Below, in pieces: positions 1 to 6,565 of a DNA stretch of 64,000 nt. Location: contig NZ_FOIE01000001.1 in NCBI RefSeq assembly GCF_900111455.1, forward strand, positions 186,001-250,000, read 5' to 3'. The notes under the pieces were generated by a model. It had not been told where the DNA came from. It saw only the letters and a list, made by a program, of their open reading frames with translations, and made no database searches. The position numbers and the translations under genes were made by a program. The stretch is from Geodermatophilus poikilotrophus (GTDB lineage Bacteria; Actinomycetota; Actinomycetes; Mycobacteriales; Geodermatophilaceae). Numbering within the stretch: position 1 is the stretch's first letter; each line of letters starts with the position of its first letter.

Positions 1-323
1 ACCACGGGCCGACGGCGTCCACCCCCGCCGCCCGGCAGATGCGGATGCTCGGGATCGAGCCCCGCGTCCAGGTCGTCACGGAGAGCTTCCTGACCGTCCC
101 GGGGCTGGTCGCCGGCAGTGGCCGCATCGCCCTGCTGCAGGAGCGGCTGGTGCAGCTGCTGCCCCTCGACGCGGGTGTCCGGGCCCTGCCACCTCCGTTC
201 GAGCTCGGGCCGCTGGTCGAGGCCATGTGGTGGCACCCGGTCTACGACCGCGACCCCGAGCACCAGTTCTTCCGGGACCTCGTGCGGCGCGCCGCCCACC
301 AGGCGACCGACCCGCTGCCGTGA
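1..323 (+). CDS. LysR-type transcriptional regulator, C-terminal part
   Basis: The reading frame is open from the left edge (first codon at position 3), so only about the last 106 residues are present. The segment fits the second half of a LysR co-inducer-binding domain: a strand resembling VQVVTESF, then VAGSGRIALLQERL, which matches the usual 'V..G.GIALLP..L' motif before the C-terminal helix. The helix-turn-helix lies outside the window, so the assignment rests on the effector domain alone. It is followed in the same direction by an MFS transporter, with a 26-bp palindrome between them that could be a regulatory site. Confidence 0.6.
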   Translation, partial: HGPTASTPAARQMRMLGIEPRVQVVTESFLTVPGLVAGSGRIALLQERLVQLLPLDAGVRALPPPFELGPLVEAMWWHPVYDRDPEHQFFRDLVRRAAHQATDPLP

Positions 324-356
324 CATCCCGCGGGCATCGACGGGACTGATGATCAG

Positions 357-382
357 CATCAGGGAATCCTCATTCCCTGATG
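357..382. promoter_or_regulatory. 26-bp perfect palindrome before the MFS gene
   Basis: Arms CATCAGGGAAT and ATTCCCTGATG surround a CCTC loop, and a further CTGATG half lies just upstream at 347-352. It sits about 75 bp before the MFS start and 30 bp after the LysR stop. No T-run follows, so an operator is more likely than a terminator, though a hairpin terminator for the LysR gene cannot be excluded. Confidence 0.5.
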
Positions 383-458
383 GGGCGGGATCTGAGCACA
401 CTGCCTCGCCAGTGACGCCGGTCACCGGAACCGGCGCTCGTCCCCACCGGAGCAGCCC

Positions 459-1712
459 GTGTCCGAGCACGTCCTCGACCCCGCCGGGGTCGCCCGCGAG
501 CCCCTCGCCGCGGAGGTGGCCCTCGACCCCGCGACGGGCCGTCCCGCCGGCCGGGCGCAGGCCCTCGTCCTCCTGCTCTCCAGTTGCCTCGCGGTGCTCG
601 GGGCGGTGCTGCTCGCACCGGTGCTCCCGCGCATCCAGGACGCCTTCGCGGGCACTCCCGGTGTCGAGACCCTGACCCCGGTGGTGCTGACCGCACCCGC
701 CCTGGTGATCGGGCTGACCGCGATGGTCGCCGGGCGCATCGTCGACCGGGTCGGCCGCAAGCGGCTGCTGGTCGGGGCGCTCGTCGTCTACGCGCTCGTG
801 GGCACCGCGCCGCTGTGGCTGCCGTCCCTGCAGCTGATCGTGGCCAGCCGCGTGCTCCTCGGCCTCACCGAGGCGGCGATCATGACCTGCTGCACCACGC
901 TGCTCGCCGACTACTTCCACGGCTCGCAGCGGGAGCGCTACTTCGGCCTCCAGGTCGTCTTCACGACCGTCGCCGCCACGCTCTTCTTCGGCCTCGGTGG
1001 CGCACTGGGGGCCCAGGACTGGCGGACGCCGTTCTGGCTCTACGCCGTCAGTCTGCCGCTGGCCCTTCTCGCCGCGAAGTACGTGTGGCAGCCCGCGCCG
1101 CAGGCGCGGGCGCGGGCCACGGAGCTGCCTCCGCTGCCGTGGCGGCAGCTGGCCGCACCGGTCGGCGTGACGTTGCTCGGCGGGCTGGTCTTCTACGTCC
1201 TCATCGTCCAGCTGTCGTTCGTGCTCGACGGCATCGGCGTCGGGTCGACGGCCACGATCGGCGCCGCCAGCGCCATCGCCTCGCTCGGCACCGCGGTCGG
1301 GGCGTTCCTCTTCGGTCGGCTGGCCAGGCTCGGTCCCGCGGTCACTGTGCCGCTGGCCTTCGGGCTGTCCGGGGTGGGGATTGTCGGGCTGGGTCTGGCC
1401 TCCGCCGTCCCGCTCGTCATCGCCTCCGCTGTCGTCACCGGCTTCGGTAACGGCCTGCTGCTGCCCTCCCTGCTGACCTGGGCGCTCGGCTCGCTGGGCT
1501 TCGAGCAGCGCGGCCGCGGGACCGGTGTGTGGACGTCGGCCCTCTTCATCGGTCAGTTCATCTGCCCGCTCGTCGTCCTGGCGCTCAGCGGTGCCATCGG
1601 CGGCCTGGGCTCCGCGCTGGTCGTCGTCGGGACCGTGGCCATCGCCGCAGCCGCCGGTGTGCGTTCCCTCCGGCCGGCGCAGCCGGGTGGGCAGGCTCTG
1701 GCCGCGCACTGA
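459..1712 (+). CDS. MFS transporter (drug/metabolite efflux type)
   Basis: The 417-residue protein has a short polar N-terminus and about 12 hydrophobic segments. After TM2 it has the MFS motif A (GRIVDRVGRKR, about residues 92-102), and further motifs include RVLLGLTEAAIMT in TM4. The length is normal for the 12-TM major facilitator family. The GTG start is chosen because it opens a plausible N-terminus ending shortly before the first membrane span. The protein probably exports or imports a small organic molecule by proton exchange; the substrate cannot be told. It follows a LysR-type gene and a palindrome and ends at a strong hairpin. Confidence 0.85.
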   Translation: MSEHVLDPAGVAREPLAAEVALDPATGRPAGRAQALVLLLSSCLAVLGAVLLAPVLPRIQDAFAGTPGVETLTPVVLTAPALVIGLTAMVAGRIVDRVGRKRLLVGALVVYALVGTAPLWLPSLQLIVASRVLLGLTEAAIMTCCTTLLADYFHGSQRERYFGLQVVFTTVAATLFFGLGGALGAQDWRTPFWLYAVSLPLALLAAKYVWQPAPQARARATELPPLPWRQLAAPVGVTLLGGLVFYVLIVQLSFVLDGIGVGSTATIGAASAIASLGTAVGAFLFGRLARLGPAVTVPLAFGLSGVGIVGLGLASAVPLVIASAVVTGFGNGLLLPSLLTWALGSLGFEQRGRGTGVWTSALFIGQFICPLVVLALSGAIGGLGSALVVVGTVAIAAAAGVRSLRPAQPGGQALAAH

Positions 1713-1719
1713 CCGTGCG

Positions 1720-1758
1720 GACGGCGGCCCCGCCAGGACTCCTCGCGGGGCCGCCGTC
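1720..1758 (+). terminator. Hairpin terminator after the MFS gene
   Basis: Two perfectly complementary 14-base arms (GACGGCGGCCCCGC and GCGGGGCCGCCGTC) are separated by 11 bases and begin 8 bases after the stop codon. There is no U-tract, which is usual for actinobacterial intrinsic terminators. Confidence 0.75.
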
Positions 1759-1773
1759 GTGAGGGCCGGTCGG

Positions 1774-2056
1774 TCAGCGGTCGAGCGTCTCCGGGGAGGT
1801 CCGCTCGCGGCTCGCCGGCAGCGGGGTGGTCGGCACCGCGATGCGCTGGAACTGCTCGGACCACCGGTCTCACCGGCCCACCCGGCGGGCGTGGCCGAGC
1901 ACCCCCGTCCAGCTCCCGGGGACCGGCCACGACCCGCTGCAGGAGGAGGTCGGCCAGCTCCTCCCACGACGCCACGACCGCGCCGGCGCCGGCCTCCCGC
2001 AGCGCCGCAGTGCGCTCCTCGCGGTCCGGCGGCGGGACGAACAGGACGATGCCCAC
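1774..2056 (-). pseudogene. Possible remnant of a degraded gene
   Basis: No intact gene is visible between the MFS terminator and about 2.1 kb. On the minus strand, however, a protein-like stretch at 2056-1936 (containing GIVLFVPPPDREERTAALRE and then WEELADLLLQ) and a plausible C-terminus at about 1850-1774 (WSEQFQRIAVPTTPLP..., ending in a stop) lie in different frames, with a stop between them. They could be two pieces of one frameshifted gene. The family is not recognised and the call is weak. Confidence 0.2.
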
Positions 2057-2134
2057 CGTCGGGCAGCCGGCCCTGGACCGGTCCGGGTCACCGGCGGGCG
2101 AGGCCGACCCGGAGGGGACGGGACACGTCAACAC

Positions 2135-2152
2135 CCCGGCTCGTGAGCCGGG
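2135..2152 (-). terminator. Short GC hairpin downstream of the zinc-ribbon frame
   Basis: Arms CCCGGCTC and GAGCCGGG with a 2-base turn start 8 bases beyond the minus-strand stop at 2160. It is a plausible terminator for the small zinc-ribbon gene. Confidence 0.4.
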
Positions 2153-2159
2153 CGCCCCG

Positions 2160-2345
2160 TCACGGACGCCGGCCAGGGAACCAGTAGGGGAGCTGCAGGT
2201 CCGTCAGGGTGCAGCCGACGTTGCAGTTGAACGACACCGGGTCCTCCCGGACCGCGCCGTCGCGGCCGGTGGTGATCCGCCAGCCGAGGGCCGCCCGGTC
2301 GCCACAGCGGGGGCAGGCCGTCCACGTGGTGCGCTCGTCGTGCGT
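2160..2345 (-). CDS. Small zinc-ribbon protein, start codon uncertain or lost
   Basis: The frame encodes a compact protein of about 61 residues: THDERTTWTACPRCGDRAAL, then a hydrophilic turn, then FNCNVGCTLTDLQL. Cys-X2-Cys and Cys-X3-Cys pairs would bind one zinc ion. The natural beginning looks like the residue before HDER, but that codon is ACG, not ATG or GTG. The only standard start in frame is a GTG at 2561, which would add about 72 low-complexity residues. The gene therefore either uses ACG, has lost its start, or is a decaying remnant like the sequence to its left. Function unknown; stop at 2160-2162. Confidence 0.4.
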   Translation of the reverse strand, partial: THDERTTWTACPRCGDRAALGWRITTGRDGAVREDPVSFNCNVGCTLTDLQLPYWFPGRRP

Positions 2346-2619
2346 GGACGAGGTCCTCGCTCCCGTCCGTCGGCCGCGTGCGACGGCCGACTCCTGTGGA
2401 CGACGACCGAGGCGGCCGGAAGGTGCGCGCCCCGTGCCTACGACCCGGCTGCGGGCCTGTCGACGACGGGCGCCTCCGCGGACGACGCCCGGACCCGGGG
2501 CCGGGGGAGGGACGGGTGCCCGCGGCGGGGGCCTCCGGTCCTGCGCGGCCGCGAGGACCACGTCGTCGCGGCCGCCACGCCGGTGACCACCCGGCGGCCT
2601 CGACCGCGCCGGCGTCTGC
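2346..2619. other. Gene-poor gap
   Basis: I see no credible gene or structured site in this stretch between the zinc-ribbon frame and the acyl-CoA dehydrogenase. The open frames present look like high-GC artefacts rich in Arg, Gly and Pro. Confidence 0.5.
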
Positions 2620-3804
2620 TCAGTAGGACCGGGGGAGCCCCAGCACCTTCGTGGCGACGAACGCCTTGATCATGTTGTTGCTGACCGGCGCCACCTGGTA
2701 CAGCCGGGTCTCCCGGAACTTGCGCTCGACGTCGTACTCGTCGACGAACCCGTTGCCGCCGTGGGTGTCCAGGGCGACGTTGGCCGCGGCCCAGCTGGCC
2801 TCCGAGGCCAGGTGCTTGGCCATGTTGGCCTCCGCGCCGCAGGGCCGGCCCGCGTCGAACAGCCGGGCGGCCTCCCACCGCACCAGGTCCGCGGCGCGGA
2901 CCTTCATGTAGGCGTCGGCCAGGGGGAACTGCACGCCCTGGTTGGCGCCGATCGGGCGGCCGAAGACCTCCCGCTCGGTGGCGTAGGCGACGGCCCGCTC
3001 GACGAACCAGTAGCCGTCACCGATCGCCTCGGCGGCGAGCAGGATGCGCTCGGCGTTCCAGCCGTCGATCACGTACCGGAAACCGGCACCGACCTGGCCG
3101 ATCACGTGGTCGGCCGGGACGCGCACGCCGCGGTAGTGCACCTGGTTGGTGGCGTAGTTGAACATCGTGCGCACCGGCACGACCTCGAGGGTCTCCGGCT
3201 GCTCGGCGCGCACCTGTCGCAGGTCGACGAGGAAGAGGGTCAGCCCACGGGTCCGGTCGGCGTCCTCGCGGCCGGTGCGGGCGAGGACGAGGGCCAGGTC
3301 GGACTCGGCGATGCGGCTGGTCCAGTTCTTGTGCCCGGTGATGACGTACTCGTCGCCGTCGCGGGTCGCGGTGGTGGCGATGGCGGTGGTGTCCGAGCCC
3401 GCGGCGGCCTCGGTGACGGAGAAGGCCTGCAGCCGCAGCTCGCCCCGGGCGATGGGCGGCAGGTAGGCGTCCTTCAGGGCCTCGCTGCCGTGCCGCAGCA
3501 GGGCGCCCATCGTGTACATCTGTGCGTGGCAGGCGGCCGAGTGCCCGCCGGACCGGTTGACCTCCTCCATCACCACGGACGCCTCGGTCACGCCCAGGCC
3601 GCCGCCGCCGTACTCGGGGGGGATGAGGACCGACAGCAGCCCGGACGCGGTCAGGGTGTCGACGAACTCCTGCGGATAGCGGCGGTCGCGGTCGGTCTCG
3701 CGCCAGTACGCGTCCGGGAACCCGGCGCACAGGGCGCGGGTGCGCTCCCGCAGCGCCTCCAGGTCGGCTCCCCGTCCGGCGCGTGGTGGGGTGGTGTCGG
3801 GCAC
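2620..3804 (-). CDS. Acyl-CoA dehydrogenase
   Basis: The 394-residue protein has the standard three-domain acyl-CoA dehydrogenase layout and length. The N-terminal helical domain includes PPEYGGGGLGV (about 61-71). The middle beta domain carries the FAD/substrate signature FSVTEAAAGSDTTAIAT (about 133-149) and the ITGHKNWTS motif. The C-terminal helical domain contains GVQFPLADAYMKVRAADLVRW and DTHGGNGFVDEYDVERKFR. It is a soluble FAD enzyme that forms an alpha,beta-double bond in an acyl-CoA and passes electrons to ETF. Chain-length specificity cannot be read. No beta-oxidation partner lies beside it; the minus-strand MBL hydrolase is 17 bases upstream and may share its transcript. Confidence 0.88.
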   Translation of the reverse strand: MPDTTPPRAGRGADLEALRERTRALCAGFPDAYWRETDRDRRYPQEFVDTLTASGLLSVLIPPEYGGGGLGVTEASVVMEEVNRSGGHSAACHAQMYTMGALLRHGSEALKDAYLPPIARGELRLQAFSVTEAAAGSDTTAIATTATRDGDEYVITGHKNWTSRIAESDLALVLARTGREDADRTRGLTLFLVDLRQVRAEQPETLEVVPVRTMFNYATNQVHYRGVRVPADHVIGQVGAGFRYVIDGWNAERILLAAEAIGDGYWFVERAVAYATEREVFGRPIGANQGVQFPLADAYMKVRAADLVRWEAARLFDAGRPCGAEANMAKHLASEASWAAANVALDTHGGNGFVDEYDVERKFRETRLYQVAPVSNNMIKAFVATKVLGLPRSY

Positions 3805-3821
3805 GGGGGCTCCTTGGCGGG

Positions 3822-4598
3822 TCAGTCCAGCTGGAGGCGGTCGGCGATCCCGGCGGCGGTGAAGGCGGCCACGACGTCCTCGCGGCTCTCGGAGAAGTGC
3901 GCCCAGCTGTCGCAGTGGGCGGCGACCACCCGGCGCGCGCCGAGGACCGTGGCGGCCTCGGCGGCCCGGGCACCGTCGATCGTGAGCAGGGCGCCGTCGA
4001 ACAGCGCGGTGCGGGCGGCGCCGGCGAAGAGCACCGCGGTGTCCACCGGGCCGACGCGCCCGGCGATCTCGCGGACGACGTCGAGCGAGGCGTTGTCGCC
4101 GCTGACGTGGACGGTCGGCAGGCCGGCGGCGGTCAGCACGAAGCCCACGACCTCACCGGTGACCGGCTCGCACCCCTCCGGGCCGTGCAGCGCGGGCGTC
4201 GCGGTCACGGTGACGGTCCCGCCGCCGGGGCGGGGCAGGTCCACGGCGTCCCAGGGGGCGAGCCCCCGCGCCGTCCCGCCGAGGCGCGCTGCCGTGCTGC
4301 GGGTGGTGAGCACGACCGGGACGTCGGTGAGCAGGGCGCGACCGGCGGTGTCGAGGTTGTCGGGGTGCTGGTCGTGGGAGAGCAGGACCGCGTCGAGCGG
4401 ACCCAGGTCGGCCGGGTCGGCGGCGGAGGGGGCGGTCTTGGTCAGCGAGCGGCCGCCGCCGAGCGGGTACTCGCCCGGCGCGTCGAACGTCGGGTCGGTG
4501 AGGAACCGGAGGCCGCCGTACTCGATGAGCGCGGTCGGCCCGCCGAGCACCCGGACGGGCACCTGGGCGGGGGTCGCGGTGGCGTCGGACACGGGCAC
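3822..4598 (-). CDS. MBL-fold metal-dependent hydrolase (UlaG-like)
   Basis: At 258 residues this has the length of the UlaG/YcbL-type beta-lactamase-fold family. It starts with a VRVLGGPTALIEYGGLRFLTDPTFD strand region, then the metal motif LSHDQHPDNLD (about residues 89-99), a downstream ALHGPEGCEP His, the HVSGDNAS Asp, and a late AAHCDSWAHF His. Family members are soluble Zn or Mn hydrolases of diverse substrates (lactones, phosphodiesters, amides), so the reaction cannot be named. It precedes the acyl-CoA dehydrogenase by 17 bases and is probably co-transcribed with it. Confidence 0.85.
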   Translation of the reverse strand: MPVSDATATPAQVPVRVLGGPTALIEYGGLRFLTDPTFDAPGEYPLGGGRSLTKTAPSAADPADLGPLDAVLLSHDQHPDNLDTAGRALLTDVPVVLTTRSTAARLGGTARGLAPWDAVDLPRPGGGTVTVTATPALHGPEGCEPVTGEVVGFVLTAAGLPTVHVSGDNASLDVVREIAGRVGPVDTAVLFAGAARTALFDGALLTIDGARAAEAATVLGARRVVAAHCDSWAHFSESREDVVAAFTAAGIADRLQLD

Positions 4599-4707
4599 CT
4601 CGCAGAGCTGGACGGCAGCGGCTGCGCGCCGACGTCGGGCGCACGACCGCCGACCCTAGGTGCCCGCCGCGGCGCCGTCCTCCCGTCGTCCGGGGCCGGC
4701 CCGGCGG

Positions 4708-5298
4708 TCAGGGCACGCGGCGGCTCCAGGTCGGCTCGACGCGGGCCCACTCGCGGGTCCACCGCCGGTCCCGCAGGCGGTCGAGCAGCCGGCACAGCGC
4801 GGTGTGCAGCAGCACGGCGGCGCCCACGCTGCCCGCCCACCCGGCGCCGACCAGCACGAGCGTGCTCCGCCGCACCTCGGCCGGGGTCATCGGCTCGTCG
4901 GACCGCCGCCCGTCGGCGGTCGTCCACAGCGTCAGGGTGTCCCCGGCACGGGCGGTGGGCCGAGCGGGGACCTCGCCCGTCACCGGCTCCCCGCCGGGGG
5001 AGGTCCACCGGGCCGGCACGGGTACCCGGGTGCGCGGGGAGGCGTCCGCGGGCACCACCGCGTCGGCGGTCACGACGGCGGTGACCCGGGTGCGCTCCTC
5101 GGCCTGCTGCCGAGCCGTGGCAGCCAGGTCGGCGCGGACGGCGCTGCCGACGGCGAGCGCGACCGGCACGGAGGACAGCACGACGAGCAGGACGACGACC
5201 CGCGACACGAACCGCACCGTGTCGCTCGTGCGCTCGAGCGGGCCCGAGCCGAGCCGGAACCGGCGGATGCCGTGGGGGAGGGGACCGGGCAGGGTCAC
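4708..5298 (-). CDS. Two-TM membrane protein of the Rv1733c type
   Basis: This 196-residue protein has a Pro/Arg-rich cytoplasmic N-terminus, a first membrane segment (VSRVVVLLVVLSSVPVALAVGSAV, split here as about residues 28-51), an extracytoplasmic region of about 90 residues rich in Val/Thr/Pro (RTRVTAVVTADAVV...TLTLWTTADGR), and a second membrane segment near residue 150. This layout matches the Rv1733c family of actinobacteria, whose function is unknown. The GTG at 5298 is chosen because GGGGAGG precedes it at a good distance; longer upstream extensions run antisense into the vapBC region. Confidence 0.75.
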   Translation of the reverse strand: MTLPGPLPHGIRRFRLGSGPLERTSDTVRFVSRVVVLLVVLSSVPVALAVGSAVRADLAATARQQAEERTRVTAVVTADAVVPADASPRTRVPVPARWTSPGGEPVTGEVPARPTARAGDTLTLWTTADGRRSDEPMTPAEVRRSTLVLVGAGWAGSVGAAVLLHTALCRLLDRLRDRRWTREWARVEPTWSRRVP

Positions 5299-5398
5299 GG
5301 CACCGCCTCCCCTCCGCGCCGGGCCCCATCGTGCCAGCGGACCGCGCCGTCGTCCCGGCCGGCGCAGCAGGTCGGCACGGCCGGCACGTCCGCGGAAC

Positions 5399-5429
5399 GT
5401 GTATACACATCGCACGTGCGGATATATAT
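5399..5429. promoter_or_regulatory. Tandem palindromes before vapBC
   Basis: Three small perfect palindromes follow each other: GTGTATACAC (5399-5408), CGCACGTGCG (5411-5420) and ATATATAT (5422-5429), with centres 12 and 10 bases apart and ending 8 bases before the vapB GTG. Type II antitoxins with ribbon-helix-helix folds commonly autorepress by binding such repeats. The AT-rich run is also the best -10 candidate. Confidence 0.6.
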
Positions 5430-5437
5430 TGGCGCCC

Positions 5438-5644
5438 GTGACGAAGCGCCTGGTGGAGATCGACGACGCCGACCTCGACGCGGCCCGGGCGGCGCTGTCG
5501 ACCTCGACGATCAAGGAGACCGTCGGCCGGGCGCTGCGCGAGGCGGCCGCCTCCGCCGCCCGCCGGCGCGAGGTGGAGCGGCTGCTCGACGGGTCCTCGG
5601 CCCTCCTCGCCGTCGGGGAGGGCCGGGACCGGGCATGGCGGTAG
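5438..5644 (+). CDS. vapB: VapB-type antitoxin
   Basis: The 68-residue protein begins TKRLVEIDDADLDAARAALS, then TIKETVGRALREA. This is the ribbon-helix-helix DNA-binding fold of actinobacterial VapB2-like antitoxins: one beta strand and two helices. A basic and helical C-terminus should wrap the toxin. It should neutralise the adjacent PIN RNase and repress its own promoter. The GTG start follows an AT-rich promoter. Its last 10 bases overlap the start of vapC, so the two are translationally coupled. Confidence 0.85.
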   Translation: MTKRLVEIDDADLDAARAALSTSTIKETVGRALREAAASAARRREVERLLDGSSALLAVGEGRDRAWR

Positions 5645-6060
5645 TCGCCCGCTACCTGCTCGACACCAGCGCGGCCGCGAGGGTGCCGCACCGGCAGGTG
5701 GCCGACCGCGTCGTCCCCCTGCTGTCCGCCGGGCTGCTCGCCACCTGCGCCGCCCTGGACCTGGAGGCCCTGTACAGCGCCCGGTCCCCGCGGGAGTACC
5801 GGGACGTCCGGACCGACCGCCGGCTCGCCTACGAGTACCTGCCCACCGAGGACGAGGACTGGCAGCGCGCGCTGGCGGTCCAGGCGGCCCTGGCCGAGGC
5901 CGGCCGGTGGCGGGGCGTCGGGCTGGCCGACCTGGTCATCGGTGCGGTGGCCGAGCGGCACCGGGTGACCGTGCTGCACTACGACGGCGACTACGACAGC
6001 GTGGCGGCCGTGACCGGCCAGCGCACCGAGTGGGTCGTCCCGGCCGGATCGGTGCCCTGA
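5635..6060 (+). CDS. vapC: VapC-type PIN-domain ribonuclease toxin
   Basis: The 141-residue protein is a single PIN domain. The acidic metal-binding residues are all visible: D10 in YLLDTS, E44 in LDLEAL, D99 in GLADLVIGAVAE, and D117 in HYDGDYD. The toxin is expected to cleave a specific tRNA or rRNA site when the antitoxin is degraded. The ATG lies inside the end of vapB, the classic antitoxin-first arrangement. Nothing suggests inactivation: length and catalytic set are normal. Confidence 0.9.
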   Translation: MAVVARYLLDTSAAARVPHRQVADRVVPLLSAGLLATCAALDLEALYSARSPREYRDVRTDRRLAYEYLPTEDEDWQRALAVQAALAEAGRWRGVGLADLVIGAVAERHRVTVLHYDGDYDSVAAVTGQRTEWVVPAGSVP

Positions 6061-6121
6061 CGCCGCTCCCGTGGCCCTGCTCCCGGCTGCGGAGCGGCGG
6101 ACGTCCGACGAGGATGGAGCG

Positions 6122-6508
6122 GTGCGACCACAGGTCCGCGACAGCAGCGAGGTCGAGTCCGAGGTGTGGGACGACCCGGTGCGCGGGGACGTCTCCTTCC
6201 GGGTGCTGTTCAGCGCCGACCGGACGCCGACGTCCTCGCTGTACACCGGTCTCACCGAACTGGCCCCCGGCGGCTGGCTGGGTCTGCACCGGCACACCCA
6301 GGCCGAGGTCTACCACCTCGTCGAGGGCAGCGGGGTCGTCGTCCTGGACGGTGTCGAGCACCCCGTGGGAGCGGGGTCGGCGGTGTTCATCCCCGGCGAC
6401 GCCGAGCACGGCATCCGCAACACCGGCGAGGGCGCCCTCCGCTTCGTGTACGCCTTCGCGACCGACGCGATCGACGACGTCGTCTACCGGTTCTCCGCCG
6501 ACGGGTGA
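6122..6508 (+). CDS. Cupin-domain protein
   Basis: This 128-residue single-domain cupin has the metal-binding set G-X-HRHTQAE (H56, H58, E62) and, in the second motif, GDAEHGIRN (H96), so it probably holds Mn, Fe or Zn. The start is placed at the GTG at 6122, preceded by AGGA at 7 bases; an upstream in-frame GTG at 6071 has weaker support. Such small cupins act as isomerases, dioxygenases or ligand sensors and the substrate here is unknown. It lies alone between vapC and a polymerase gene in the same direction. Confidence 0.8.
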   Translation: MRPQVRDSSEVESEVWDDPVRGDVSFRVLFSADRTPTSSLYTGLTELAPGGWLGLHRHTQAEVYHLVEGSGVVVLDGVEHPVGAGSAVFIPGDAEHGIRNTGEGALRFVYAFATDAIDDVVYRFSADG

Positions 6509-6565
6509 CCGACGCCCCGTCGGGGGTGCGCACGACCTGTCGGCCGCGGCGGTGACACTGCGACG

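Noticed and set aside
3822-4598. MBL metal motif reading HDQH rather than HxHxDH as a sign of inactivation
   Set aside because: Related actinobacterial UlaG-like proteins commonly have an SHDQH.DN form, and the other His/Asp ligands are present.
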